NCBI GenBank assembly: GCA_046297095.1
Contig: JBKCNS010000058.1
Location: forward strand, 1 to 20,845
Direction: 5' to 3'
DNA length: 20,845 nucleotides
DNA from: JBBATK01 sp046297095
GTDB taxonomy: Bacteria; Bacteroidota; Ignavibacteria; Kapaibacteriales; NICIL-2
Shown one piece after another: positions 7,912-15,739 of the stretch. The translations under genes were made by a program, and so were the position numbers. The notes beneath the pieces are model-generated. The model searched no databases. It was not told the DNA's origin and saw nothing but the letters and a program-made list of their open reading frames with translations. Numbering within the stretch: the first letter of the stretch is position 1; every line of letters starts with the position of its first letter.

Positions 7912-10311
7912 TTAGAATAACAAATTCAATCCAATACTGGGAATCACGGCAACGCCTACAGGTACGGCGGGTGCTTGTGTGCGAGGATCCCAGCGTTGCT
8001 GCGAGATATTCTTTCTGCCATACACATTTTGTACGTCGATGTACGTGATCAGCTGTACGGATTCGAAGGACCAACGGCGGTCGATACGAACATCCATTGC
8101 ATGAAACGTCGGCAAGCGATCGCCGGCGTTGTATTGTGTAAAGTCCAGCGAGCCGGCGGTGGGACCACTCGTTACAAAGGGAGTAGTGAGCAAGCCCTGC
8201 GCTAAACGGAATTTTGAGCTGATCTCCCATGCATTGCCAATGCGATATCCTGCTGCGATGTTGAAGATAAATCGTGAGTCGAAGGAGCCGGGACGACTCA
8301 CGCCGTCAAGGCCCGTAAAGTTCGATTGCTGTACGGTCAAGCTTATAAGGCCAAACAGCGGAATCTCGCCGAGTTTCTTTTGCACAAATACTTCGAAGCC
8401 GCGTGCCACACCGGTACCTGTGCTTACAAGTGGCTCTAAGCCAAAGGGAATATCAGAGGTAACATCCTCGAAGCCCGAGGGAGAGAGCACTGCTTGAGGT
8501 CTGAATACTCGCGCAGGATATTGTCCGTACCACTTGTAAAAACCTTCCACTTGCAATCGTATATCGTCGGTGAGTCTGTGCTCCACACCAAGTACAATCT
8601 GATCGGCGCGAATGGGCTTTAACACGGCAGCATTCGAAGCATCGCCTATCATCCAGATAAACGAGGGTGCTTGGTAATACCTCCCTGCATTGAGTTCCAA
8701 GCGCGTGCTTTGGCCAAGCGAGCGCGACAGCGTGAGCCTTGGCGAGAAAGCAAAACCATCTTGCAGGAATGCGTAGTAGTCTGCGCGCACTCCCACGGTA
8801 GCAGAATACACATCGTCGAATTCATGACGCACCGTGGTGTATGCTCCCGTGTTAAACGCAGTGAAGGTGGTATCGGTGCTTAATGCTTGCGGCACGCCGG
8901 CGGCATTCCTTCGCAGGAACCCGGGCACGTTGACGTTGTACGCCAGTCGTGATGCGTAGTTCGAGACCGATCCAAAGTTCAGTTCCGTGGAGCGGGAAAG
9001 CTGTATGGTGCCGTGAAAGTTCAACGAGTTTATGCCTTCGGCAGACTCATTGCGGAAGATGACATTGAGAGTAGAGTCTTGTTGGCGTGAGCGAAAATCC
9101 GAGAAGGTTCTGCCAAGTGTAAGGGTAAAGAAGCCATTGTTGAACAGGTGCTTCCACGTGAGACCCGAGAAATATTGGTCTTGATCGGTGAACGCAACCA
9201 AGCTGTTTCTATAACGGCCATCGATACTATCGTTATTCACCGATACTTTATCCAGCGCGCCCAGCGCCAAGAACGACAACGAGTTTTTGCTGTCGAGTTT
9301 TACCGTTGTCTTGAATGTCATATCCCAATAATCGGGGATGAAGCTCTGGCCCAGTGCTTTGAAGAGAATGTCCAGGAATGAGCGACGAATATTGAAAAGG
9401 AAGGTGGCGTTGTCGCCAATGGGACCTTCCAGAATGAGTCCGAAGCCCGTGGCAGAGAAGTTTGCATCGCCGGCAAAGCGTTCATCATTGCCATCGCGAA
9501 GCGAAATGTTTGTGTATGAAGAAACACGGTTACCATAGCGCGCACCGAAACCGCCGGCGCTGAATTGCACGGCCCGCACAAAACCGATATTCACCAATGT
9601 GAGGGGTCCGCCCGAGTTTCCTTGCGAACCAAAGTGGTTGATGTTCGGCACCTCGATATTGTCCACAACGAAGAGATTCTCGAAGGGCGCTCCACCCCGC
9701 ACCACCAGGTCGTTGCGGCCCGCCTGCGTAACACCCACACCGGGAAGCAATGCTACCGAGCGAATCACATCTTCCTGCACACCCGGCGCGCGGCGAATTT
9801 CCTCGGCCGAGAGCGATCGATTGTTCGTGACACCTTCGCCGCTGGCCGAGAAATAATCTGCCTTTACTTCTACAGCGTTTGTTGTTTGAATTTTGTCAAC
9901 CATTTCTACCACCACCACATATGGTTTGGCTGTGTTGATGGGAATGTCGCTCACAACCTTCGGCTCGTAGCCCACGCTCGTTACGCGAATGCTCACCGTG
10001 CCTACGGGAATACTCCGCACCACAAACTTGCCGTCGCCTCTGGTGATAGCGCCCAGCTTGGTGCCTACTACCTGTATACTCGCTCCCGGAATGGGGGCTT
10101 GGGTTTTAGCATTGACTACTTCGCCGGATATGCTTCCGGTAGGACCGGCAGAGCCACCGGAGCCGGATGAGCTTGATGAGCCGGTTGTACCCGATTGCGC
10201 ATGTACCTGTGCCGGCAACAGCATACACACGGCAGCAAGCACCATGGCACTTGCATGAGCGGCCACATGGGAGGAATATTTTCTGTGAAGATTTCGTAAC
10301 AACAAGATCAT
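7912..10311 (-). CDS. TonB-dependent outer-membrane receptor with CarboxypepD_reg-like N-terminal domain
   Basis: This 799-residue protein has a signal peptide ending near AQVHAQS (about residue 38) and a Ser/Gly linker. Residues about 58-138 form a carboxypeptidase-regulatory-like beta-sandwich (GSISGEVVNAKTQAPIPGAS), the plug lies at about 160-280 (LPGVGVTQAGRNDLVVRGG), and a long beta-barrel ends in Leu-Leu-Phe, the usual C-terminal aromatic of outer-membrane barrels. Such receptors import ligands across the outer membrane using TonB energy. The substrate cannot be told: no SusD partner or metabolic cluster is adjacent, and only a DinB-like gene follows. It is transcribed away from the amidohydrolase-like gene. 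Confidence 0.92.
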   Translation of the reverse strand: MILLLRNLHRKYSSHVAAHASAMVLAAVCMLLPAQVHAQSGTTGSSSSSGSGGSAGPTGSISGEVVNAKTQAPIPGASIQVVGTKLGAITRGDGKFVVRSIPVGTVSIRVTSVGYEPKVVSDIPINTAKPYVVVVEMVDKIQTTNAVEVKADYFSASGEGVTNNRSLSAEEIRRAPGVQEDVIRSVALLPGVGVTQAGRNDLVVRGGAPFENLFVVDNIEVPNINHFGSQGNSGGPLTLVNIGFVRAVQFSAGGFGARYGNRVSSYTNISLRDGNDERFAGDANFSATGFGLILEGPIGDNATFLFNIRRSFLDILFKALGQSFIPDYWDMTFKTTVKLDSKNSLSFLALGALDKVSVNNDSIDGRYRNSLVAFTDQDQYFSGLTWKHLFNNGFFTLTLGRTFSDFRSRQQDSTLNVIFRNESAEGINSLNFHGTIQLSRSTELNFGSVSNYASRLAYNVNVPGFLRRNAAGVPQALSTDTTFTAFNTGAYTTVRHEFDDVYSATVGVRADYYAFLQDGFAFSPRLTLSRSLGQSTRLELNAGRYYQAPSFIWMIGDASNAAVLKPIRADQIVLGVEHRLTDDIRLQVEGFYKWYGQYPARVFRPQAVLSPSGFEDVTSDIPFGLEPLVSTGTGVARGFEVFVQKKLGEIPLFGLISLTVQQSNFTGLDGVSRPGSFDSRFIFNIAAGYRIGNAWEISSKFRLAQGLLTTPFVTSGPTAGSLDFTQYNAGDRLPTFHAMDVRIDRRWSFESVQLITYIDVQNVYGRKNISQQRWDPRTQAPAVPVGVAVIPSIGLNLLF

Positions 10312-10476
10312 AGCATCCCAATGCAGTGAGTGAACAAAATGTTTGCGCGCCGCTCCGGTAGCCGAGGGTGCAGCAAACAGCGCCGCTGCGCAAAAAAAAA
10401 TACAAAGAGGGATGAGCGCCCTGTTTATTGTGGAGAAGTCCGGTGTCCGGCTGCGCTGATGTTGCGCTCTAATCGA

Positions 10477-10521
10477 TTACCATGCCGGTTACCATTCCGG
10501 CTACCATTCCGGCTATGCCGG
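10477..10521. repeat. 12-bp tandem repeat, three full units plus a partial one
   Basis: Units TTACCATGCCGG (10477-10488), TTACCATTCCGG (10489-10500) and CTACCATTCCGG (10501-10512) are followed by a partial CTATGCCGG. They lie in the 282-bp divergent gap between the receptor and the amidohydrolase-like gene. The reverse complement contains ATGGTAGCCGGA, related to the repeat at 5727-5765. Confidence 0.85.
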
Positions 10522-10546
10522 CCGTGACACGAAGGGAGGCGGAGGG

Positions 10547-10597
10547 ATGAACAATACTCTGTATTTTGCCGCAGATCACATCAGGAGAATTCAATGA
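10547..10597 (+). CDS. Possible 16-residue leader ORF coupled to the next gene
   Basis: ATG 10547 begins a 16-codon frame (MNNTLYFAADHIRRIQ). GGAGG at 10535-10539 is 7 nt upstream and is one of the best ribosome sites in the window. Its TGA overlaps the ATG of the amidohydrolase-like gene as ATGA, a classic coupling arrangement. Against it, a promoter-like TATTTTG at 10562-10568 lies inside the frame; if that is the real promoter, the leader is not transcribed. No homology is recognisable in so short a peptide. Confidence 0.3.
   Translation: MNNTLYFAADHIRRIQ
10562..10568 (+). promoter_or_regulatory. TATTTTG promoter-like element before the amidohydrolase-like gene
   Basis: TATTTTGC is one base shorter than TAnnTTTG. 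It lies 25 bp before the ATG at 10594, which would give a leader of about 20 nt still containing the AGGAG at 10583-10587. No -33 TTG is visible. Confidence 0.28.
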
Positions 10598-11904
10598 ATA
10601 CATGGCAACGTCGTTTTGCTTTTGCGCTTGTGTTGATGGTTGTGCACCTGGCAGTATATGCTCACCAGGAGATTCCCGGCGAGAAACAAAAAAAGCCGGT
10701 AGCTCTTACCAATGCCCGCCTATACACTATCGCCAATGGCGTAATGGACAGTGCTACCATTGTGTTCGACAAAGGTGTGATTACCGCAGTTGGTAGGAAC
10801 GTGGCTATTCCCGCCGGAGCCGATGTGCGCGACCTAAAAGGAAAAAGTGTGTACCCTTCGTTCATCGCGCCGTACACCACTTTGGGCTTAACGGAGATTG
10901 ATGCTGCGCGGCCCACGCGCGACATGTCCGAGTCCGGAAGTTTCAACCCCAACGCGCGCGCCGAGATTGCCTACAACCCGGACTCCGAATTGTTACCCAC
11001 GGTTCGCTCGAACGGTATGCTTATTGTGAATAGCGTGCCCCAGGGCGGTGTGGTGAGCGGCACATCCGCACTGATGATGCTGGATGGCTGGACCAAAGAA
11101 GACTGTGCGTTGAAACTTCATTCGGCATTGGCAGTAGATTTTCCGTCGATGTCTACCTATTCCGCTCCCGGAATGTCCAGAACGCCGGATCAGCAGCGCA
11201 GCGACATAGAGAAGAACGTGAAGCAGTTGTATGATTATTTCTCAAAGGCGCGCATGTACTCGCTTGCAGCACGCAACGGCCTGGCAGACAACGACCGCGA
11301 CATTCGGATGGAGGCCATGCGCCCCGTGTTCGAGAGCAACCTTCCGGTAATGATCTCGTGCTCGGAGATGAAGCAGATTTTAGGCGCAATTGATTTTGCC
11401 AAACAGTTTCAGCTTCGTGCAATTCTGGTGGGATGCCAAGACGCCGCCTATTGCCTCAAGGAAATCCGTGCTTCCGGTTACCCGGTAATTGTTGCGCGCA
11501 TTCACGGCCTGCCCATGCGGGAAAATGAAGGCTACGACAAAACCTATGTGCTGCCTAAGCAGCTTCAAGAGGCCGGTATCATGTTTGCCTTCTCGGATAA
11601 TGGCTCGTGGCAACAGCGCAACCTGGCGTTTAATGCGGGCTCTGCGGTAGCATTTGGTTTGCCCGAAGCAGAGGCGCTCAAAGGCCTGACGCTTTGGCCC
11701 GCGCGCATGTTCGGTGTGGATGCCAAAGTGGGATCGTTAGAGATAGGTAAAGACGCAACGCTCTTTGTGAGCACCGGCAATGCCTTGGATGGCCGCACGA
11801 ACAATCTGGAAATGGCCTTTGTGCAGGGCCGCGCCATCTCGTTGCAAAACCGCCACACCCGTCTTGCGGAAAAGTATCGCACAAAGTTTCGTCGGCAGAA
11901 GTAG
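10594..11904 (+). CDS. Exported amidohydrolase-like protein lacking the HxH metal ligands
   Basis: The 436-residue protein starts at ATG 10594 with AGGAG (10583-10587) 6 nt upstream. Residues 1-23 form a signal peptide. The small beta domain at about 35-85 and the C-terminal signature LTLWPARMFGV ... GSLEIGKDATLFV are typical of imidazolonepropionase-like amidohydrolases. The strand-1 metal motif, normally D-x-H-T-H, reads A92-P-Y94-T-T96, so both histidines are missing. A Ser-Asp pair (334-335) remains where the late aspartate is expected. The segment NPNARAEIAYNPDSELLPTVRSNG is a hallmark I associate with a Bacteroidota subfamily having the same loss. Catalysis by the usual binuclear mechanism is unlikely; a binding role or other activity is open. 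Confidence 0.85.
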   Translation: MNTWQRRFAFALVLMVVHLAVYAHQEIPGEKQKKPVALTNARLYTIANGVMDSATIVFDKGVITAVGRNVAIPAGADVRDLKGKSVYPSFIAPYTTLGLTEIDAARPTRDMSESGSFNPNARAEIAYNPDSELLPTVRSNGMLIVNSVPQGGVVSGTSALMMLDGWTKEDCALKLHSALAVDFPSMSTYSAPGMSRTPDQQRSDIEKNVKQLYDYFSKARMYSLAARNGLADNDRDIRMEAMRPVFESNLPVMISCSEMKQILGAIDFAKQFQLRAILVGCQDAAYCLKEIRASGYPVIVARIHGLPMRENEGYDKTYVLPKQLQEAGIMFAFSDNGSWQQRNLAFNAGSAVAFGLPEAEALKGLTLWPARMFGVDAKVGSLEIGKDATLFVSTGNALDGRTNNLEMAFVQGRAISLQNRHTRLAEKYRTKFRRQK

Positions 11905-11977
11905 GATGCGAGGCAGAGGGCGGGGAGAATGTATACCCTTTTTCTCCGCACACAGCAGTTCTTTGCGCAGCGGCAGG

Positions 11978-11985
11978 TATTTTTG
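11978..11985 (+). promoter_or_regulatory. -7 element, candidate guaB promoter
   Basis: TATTTTTG is an exact TAnnTTTG match 29 bp before the guaB ATG, giving a predicted leader of roughly 20-25 nt. There is no Shine-Dalgarno match before guaB. A TTTG at 11962-11965 is too close to serve as a standard -33 element. Confidence 0.42.
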
Positions 11986-12014
11986 CCGATGTCACATCGC
12001 ATACCACAACGCTC

Positions 12015-13478
12015 ATGACCACGAAGATTCTTTACGACGGCTTTACCTTCGACGATGTTCTGTTAGTTCCCAGATATTCTGCGGTACTTCCTCGTGATGT
12101 GTCGCTGAAGACACGCCTTACCAGAAACATCCAACTGAATCTTCCCATAGTGAGTGCTGCCATGGACACCGTGACGGAGTCGCACATGGCAATAGCCGTA
12201 GCGCGCGAAGGTGGCATTGGTATCATTCATAAGAATCTTTCTATTGCCCGCCAGGCCGAAGAAGTAGATCGCGTGAAGCGCAGCGAAAGCGGAATGATTC
12301 GCAATCCCATCACCCTGCGTGCCGATCAAACAATTGCCGATGCCAAGACGCTGATGAGCAAATACCGCATTGCCGGTATCCCCGTTATCGACAACGAAAG
12401 CAAGCTTATAGGAATTCTTACCAACCGTGATTTACGTTTTGTGCACGATCATCGCGAACTGGTTCGTGATATCATGACAAAGGAGAATCTGATCACCGCT
12501 CCCGAAGGCACCACGCTGGAAGATGCCGAAGGTATTCTTCAAATGCATCGCATCGAGAAGCTTCCGGTGGTGGATACTCATGGCGTACTGCGCGGACTGA
12601 TCACCTTCAAAGACATTCAAAAAAAGAAACGGTATCCCAGCGCATGCAAAGACGACCAAGGCCGCCTGCGAGCAGGCGCTGCCGTTGGTATCAGTGCAGA
12701 CACGCTCGATCGCGTGAGTGCCTTGTACGATGCCGGTGTTGATGTGGTAATTGTGGACACCGCTCACGGACACTCGCAAGGTGTGCTCGATATGGTGCGC
12801 GCAGTAAAGAAGCGCTATGCTGATCTGCAAGTGATTGGCGGTAATATCGCCACGGCCGAGGCAGCCAAGGCGTTGATTGATGCGGGCGCCGATGGCGTGA
12901 AAGTGGGTATTGGTCCGGGTTCCATTTGCACCACGCGCATTATTGCCGGCGTGGGTGTGCCCCAACTCTCGGCTATTCTTCATGTGGTAGAAGAGACCTC
13001 GAAGCATGGCGTGCCGGTGATAGCAGATGGTGGAATCAAGCAGACCGGTGATATTGCCAAAGCCATTGCGGCGGGTGCTGATTGTGTGATGATGGGCGGC
13101 ATGTTCGCAGGTCACGAAGAATCTCCCGGCGAGAAAGTTCAGCTTGAGGGTCGTGCGTTCAAGATCTACCGCGGAATGGGATCGCAGGGTGCTATGATGT
13201 CCGGCTCGGCCGACCGATATTTTCAGGATGTTGAGGATGAGATTTCTAAACTCGTTCCCGAAGGCATCGAGGGACGTGTTCCCTTTAAAGGCGATGTAAG
13301 CGATACCATTTATCAAATGGCCGGTGGTTTACGTGCATCGATGGGCTATTGCGGTTGTGCCGACATACCCTCCATGCATGCGAACGCACAGTTTGTGCGT
13401 ATCACAAATGCAGGCCTCAAGGAATCGCATCCCCACAACGTGATCATCACTAAAGAGTCACCGAACTACTTCGCATAG
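12015..13478 (+). CDS. guaB: Inosine-5'-monophosphate dehydrogenase
   Basis: GuaB oxidises IMP to XMP with NAD, the rate-limiting step of guanine nucleotide synthesis. The 487-residue length is standard. The protein opens with the DDVLLVP motif. Two CBS domains (about residues 95-205) are inserted into the TIM barrel. The catalytic loop GPGSICTTR carries Cys305, and the flap has the Arg401-Tyr402 pair in SADRYF. YRGMGS (385-390) and EGIEGRVPFKG are conserved. The start ATG 12015 is standard for the family. It is 110 bp after the amidohydrolase-like gene with its own promoter-like element, and trmB follows 23 bp later. Confidence 0.98.
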   Translation: MTTKILYDGFTFDDVLLVPRYSAVLPRDVSLKTRLTRNIQLNLPIVSAAMDTVTESHMAIAVAREGGIGIIHKNLSIARQAEEVDRVKRSESGMIRNPITLRADQTIADAKTLMSKYRIAGIPVIDNESKLIGILTNRDLRFVHDHRELVRDIMTKENLITAPEGTTLEDAEGILQMHRIEKLPVVDTHGVLRGLITFKDIQKKKRYPSACKDDQGRLRAGAAVGISADTLDRVSALYDAGVDVVIVDTAHGHSQGVLDMVRAVKKRYADLQVIGGNIATAEAAKALIDAGADGVKVGIGPGSICTTRIIAGVGVPQLSAILHVVEETSKHGVPVIADGGIKQTGDIAKAIAAGADCVMMGGMFAGHEESPGEKVQLEGRAFKIYRGMGSQGAMMSGSADRYFQDVEDEISKLVPEGIEGRVPFKGDVSDTIYQMAGGLRASMGYCGCADIPSMHANAQFVRITNAGLKESHPHNVIITKESPNYFA

Positions 13479-13501
13479 CCGTAGCCGGCCGCGCGTTCCT
13501 C

Positions 13502-14173
13502 ATGAACATCGACCCACTTCGCTATCCGCAACCCCGTTCGCGCCACCACACGAACCCGCAGTTTTATCTGCCGCTTCGCGAGCTGCATGTGGTGCCGTCG
13601 CAGTATCCACCTGCGCCTCAAAGCATAGACTGGTCCCTGTGCTTTGCCGATGGCCTGGCGCCGAGCGCTCTGGATATTGGCTGTGGTTGGGGAAATTTTC
13701 TACTGGAGATTGCCGAGCGTCGTCCGCATATCAACGTGCTTGGTATAGAGCTGCGAAAGAACGCTGTGGATTGGATTAACAGTGTGATCGATGGCGAACA
13801 CGTGCCAAATGCACGTGCCTTGTATTACTCCGTAGCCAACGACCTCCCGTTCATCCAAAGTGGCAGCATCTCTGAGGTATACTATTTTTTCCCCGATCCA
13901 TGGTTTAAGAAACGCCATTCAAAACGCCGTGCCTTTACAGCGGAGTTCCTTACCGAGGTACATCGTGTGCTTGCTCCCGGCGGCCATATGTATTTGATGA
14001 CCGACGTTCCCGATGTAGACGAGTACCAATGCGCAGTTCTGGCAGAGCATGGTGGCTTTACCGTGGAGCAAATTCATACAGATAGTGATTGGCTGCCCGT
14101 TCGTACCGATCACGAGAACTATTGCCTGCGGCGTGGCTTTGCCTACACGCGGCGGCGGTGCACAGCTGTGTGA
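13502..14173 (+). CDS. trmB: tRNA (guanine-N7-)-methyltransferase
   Basis: TrmB makes m7G46 in the tRNA variable loop using SAM. The protein has 223 residues. The SAM-binding motif LDIGCGWGNFLLEIA lies at 57-71, the acidic loop GIELRK at 81-86, and the catalytic/tRNA-binding signature PDPWFKKRHSKRR at 131-143. The C-terminal motif, often T-x-F-E, appears here as TDHEN (202-206). The gene starts 23 bp after guaB, so the two are probably co-transcribed. A hairpin downstream (14212-14241) may end this transcript too, though its U-tract is much stronger for the opposite strand. Confidence 0.95.
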   Translation: MNIDPLRYPQPRSRHHTNPQFYLPLRELHVVPSQYPPAPQSIDWSLCFADGLAPSALDIGCGWGNFLLEIAERRPHINVLGIELRKNAVDWINSVIDGEHVPNARALYYSVANDLPFIQSGSISEVYYFFPDPWFKKRHSKRRAFTAEFLTEVHRVLAPGGHMYLMTDVPDVDEYQCAVLAEHGGFTVEQIHTDSDWLPVRTDHENYCLRRGFAYTRRRCTAV

Positions 14174-14206
14174 TCAACTGCACGTGGTATGCGAATGGTG
14201 CGAGGC

Positions 14207-14241
14207 AAAAAAAAGCAACGCACGCGAAGGCACGTTGCTTT
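14207..14241 (-). terminator. Intrinsic terminator, strongest on the minus strand
   Basis: AAAGCAACG (14212-14220) and CGTTGCTTT (14233-14241) form a 9-bp stem with a 12-nt loop. On the minus strand the stem is followed by eight T residues (complement of A-run 14207-14214), while the plus side has only three. It lies 40 bp beyond the stop of a minus-strand 38-codon ORF, implying a real minus-strand transcript here. Confidence 0.75.
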
Positions 14242-14280
14242 AGCATCCGGCTTGACGCTGTGTTCTCGCACAGCACAAAC

Positions 14281-14397
14281 TTAGGAGTGGTGAAGAGTGC
14301 GTTTCTCAGCCGTGTTCAATGCTCGCGCTGCGAGGCCCAAGGTGAGAGAGAGTGTGCACACGATAAAACCGATAACGGCCATGTGAAAAAGAGTCAT
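14281..14397 (-). CDS. Possible 38-residue single-span membrane protein
   Basis: The frame from ATG 14397 encodes 38 residues, with one hydrophobic span at about residues 5-26 (HMAVIGFIVCTLSLTLGLA) and a basic tail (EKRTLHHS). GGAG on the minus strand (14407-14404) is 6 nt upstream of the ATG. A promoter-like TATTTTG is at 14469-14463, and a terminator with a strong U-tract lies just downstream. This set of signals supports a genuine small gene in the 399-bp gap between trmB and the flavoprotein gene. The family is not recognised; small subunits of membrane complexes have this size and shape, but nothing here identifies one. The same signals could serve a small RNA. Confidence 0.5.
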   Translation of the reverse strand: MTLFHMAVIGFIVCTLSLTLGLAARALNTAEKRTLHHS

Positions 14398-14572
14398 AAC
14401 GCGCTCCAGATAAGTATTGTTCCGTTTGCGGGTGCAATATAGCAATAAAAGATAGAATGCTCCAAAATATATTCGCGGGGCTGACAAACTTTTTTTGCGG
14501 GCATTGTCGTACTGTTTCTCCTGACCGAGGTACTTACTATCAACCAACACCAACAATCTCTAAGGAACACGA

Positions 14573-15739
14573 ATGACTGATGTGCTGATCATCGGCGGTG
14601 GAGCTGCGGGATTGATGTGCGCGCGCACAGCTGCTCTACGGGGCAAAAGTGTGCTGGTTGTGGAGCGCGCAGAGAAGATCGGAAAGAAGATTCTCATCAG
14701 CGGTGGCGGGCGTTGCAACTTCACGAACATGGATGTTCGCAGCGAAAACTACATTTCGCAAAACCCTCATTTCTGCAGGTCGGCACTGGCCAGGTACACG
14801 CCGCAGGATTTTATCGCCATGGTGGAGCAGCATGGCATTGCGTATCACGAGAAAACACTGGGGCAATTGTTCTGCGATGGCTCCTCGCGAGAGATCGTTG
14901 CCATGTTCGAAAAAGAACTGCGCAACAGCGGAGTGCGTATTCTGTGTAAAGCCCACGATGTTTGGGTGCGGCGCAAGGGCGAGCACTGGGTGGTTCGTGC
15001 ATGTGGCGAGGATCATGACGCGGCATCGGTGGTTGTGGCCACGGGCGGACTTTCTATTCCCAAAATGGGTGCCACGGATTATGGCCTGCAACTGGCTCGG
15101 GAATTCGGCCATACTATTGTTCCAACCCGGCCCGCACTTGTGCCTCTGACATTTTCGGCGGCCGATAGGGAAGTGTTCTCGTCACTTTCGGGAGTGGCGT
15201 TACCTACCGAGATTCGGTGCGGCAGTACCACCTTTCGCGAGAGTTCATTGTTCACCCACAAGGGCGTGAGCGGTCCTGCCATTCTGCAGATTTCATCGTA
15301 CTGGAAGCAAGGCAGTAGTATTCACATGAATCTTCTGCCCGATGCCGATCAGCTGCGCGAGTTGCGTTCAGAGCACGCATCACGAATGGAGTTCAAGAAT
15401 GTGCTGGCGCGATTTATTCCAAAACGACTGGCAGAAACATGGAGCATGATGCACGGTGCAAATCAACCCTTCTATCGCCTTCATGCCAAGGAATGCGAAG
15501 AACTGCTTGAACAACTTCAGGACTGGACTCTTCAGCCCGCCGGCACTGAAGGCTACGACAAAGCCGAAGTAACTGCCGGTGGCGTGGACACGCGCGAATT
15601 GTCGTCGAAGACAATGGAGTCTGCCCGGGTATCGGGATTGTACTTCATTGGTGAAGTTGTGGATGTAACCGGATGGCTGGGCGGATACAATTTTCAGTGG
15701 GCTTGGGCCAGTGGATACGCGGCCGGAATGCATGTGTGA
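14573..15739 (+). CDS. HI0933/YhiN-family FAD-dependent oxidoreductase
   Basis: The protein has 388 residues from ATG 14573, with AAGGA (14562-14566) 6 nt upstream. The FAD dinucleotide fold is LIIGGGAAGLMCA (5-17), followed by ERAEKIGKKILISGGGRCNFTN (31-52), the family hallmark. The C-terminal segment TAGGVDTRELSS ... GLYFIGEVVDVTGWLGGYNFQWAWASGYAAG is also characteristic. Family members are flavoproteins of largely undefined substrate; a few related enzymes (BaiN) reduce bile-acid intermediates, which is not implied here. It is monocistronic by spacing, with a 359-bp gap after it. Confidence 0.93.
   Translation: MTDVLIIGGGAAGLMCARTAALRGKSVLVVERAEKIGKKILISGGGRCNFTNMDVRSENYISQNPHFCRSALARYTPQDFIAMVEQHGIAYHEKTLGQLFCDGSSREIVAMFEKELRNSGVRILCKAHDVWVRRKGEHWVVRACGEDHDAASVVVATGGLSIPKMGATDYGLQLAREFGHTIVPTRPALVPLTFSAADREVFSSLSGVALPTEIRCGSTTFRESSLFTHKGVSGPAILQISSYWKQGSSIHMNLLPDADQLRELRSEHASRMEFKNVLARFIPKRLAETWSMMHGANQPFYRLHAKECEELLEQLQDWTLQPAGTEGYDKAEVTAGGVDTRELSSKTMESARVSGLYFIGEVVDVTGWLGGYNFQWAWASGYAAGMHV

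Noticed and set aside
7880..8230. N-terminal extension of the DinB-like frame
   Set aside because: It overlaps the 3' end of the TonB-dependent receptor gene and is Arg/Cys-rich without structure; the start at 7879 matches the family.
12432..13316. Long minus-strand open frame (294 codons) opposite guaB
   Set aside because: It lies entirely within guaB, whose product is unmistakable, and its translation shows no domain or sensible composition. Antisense frames of this length are expected opposite GC-ending codons.
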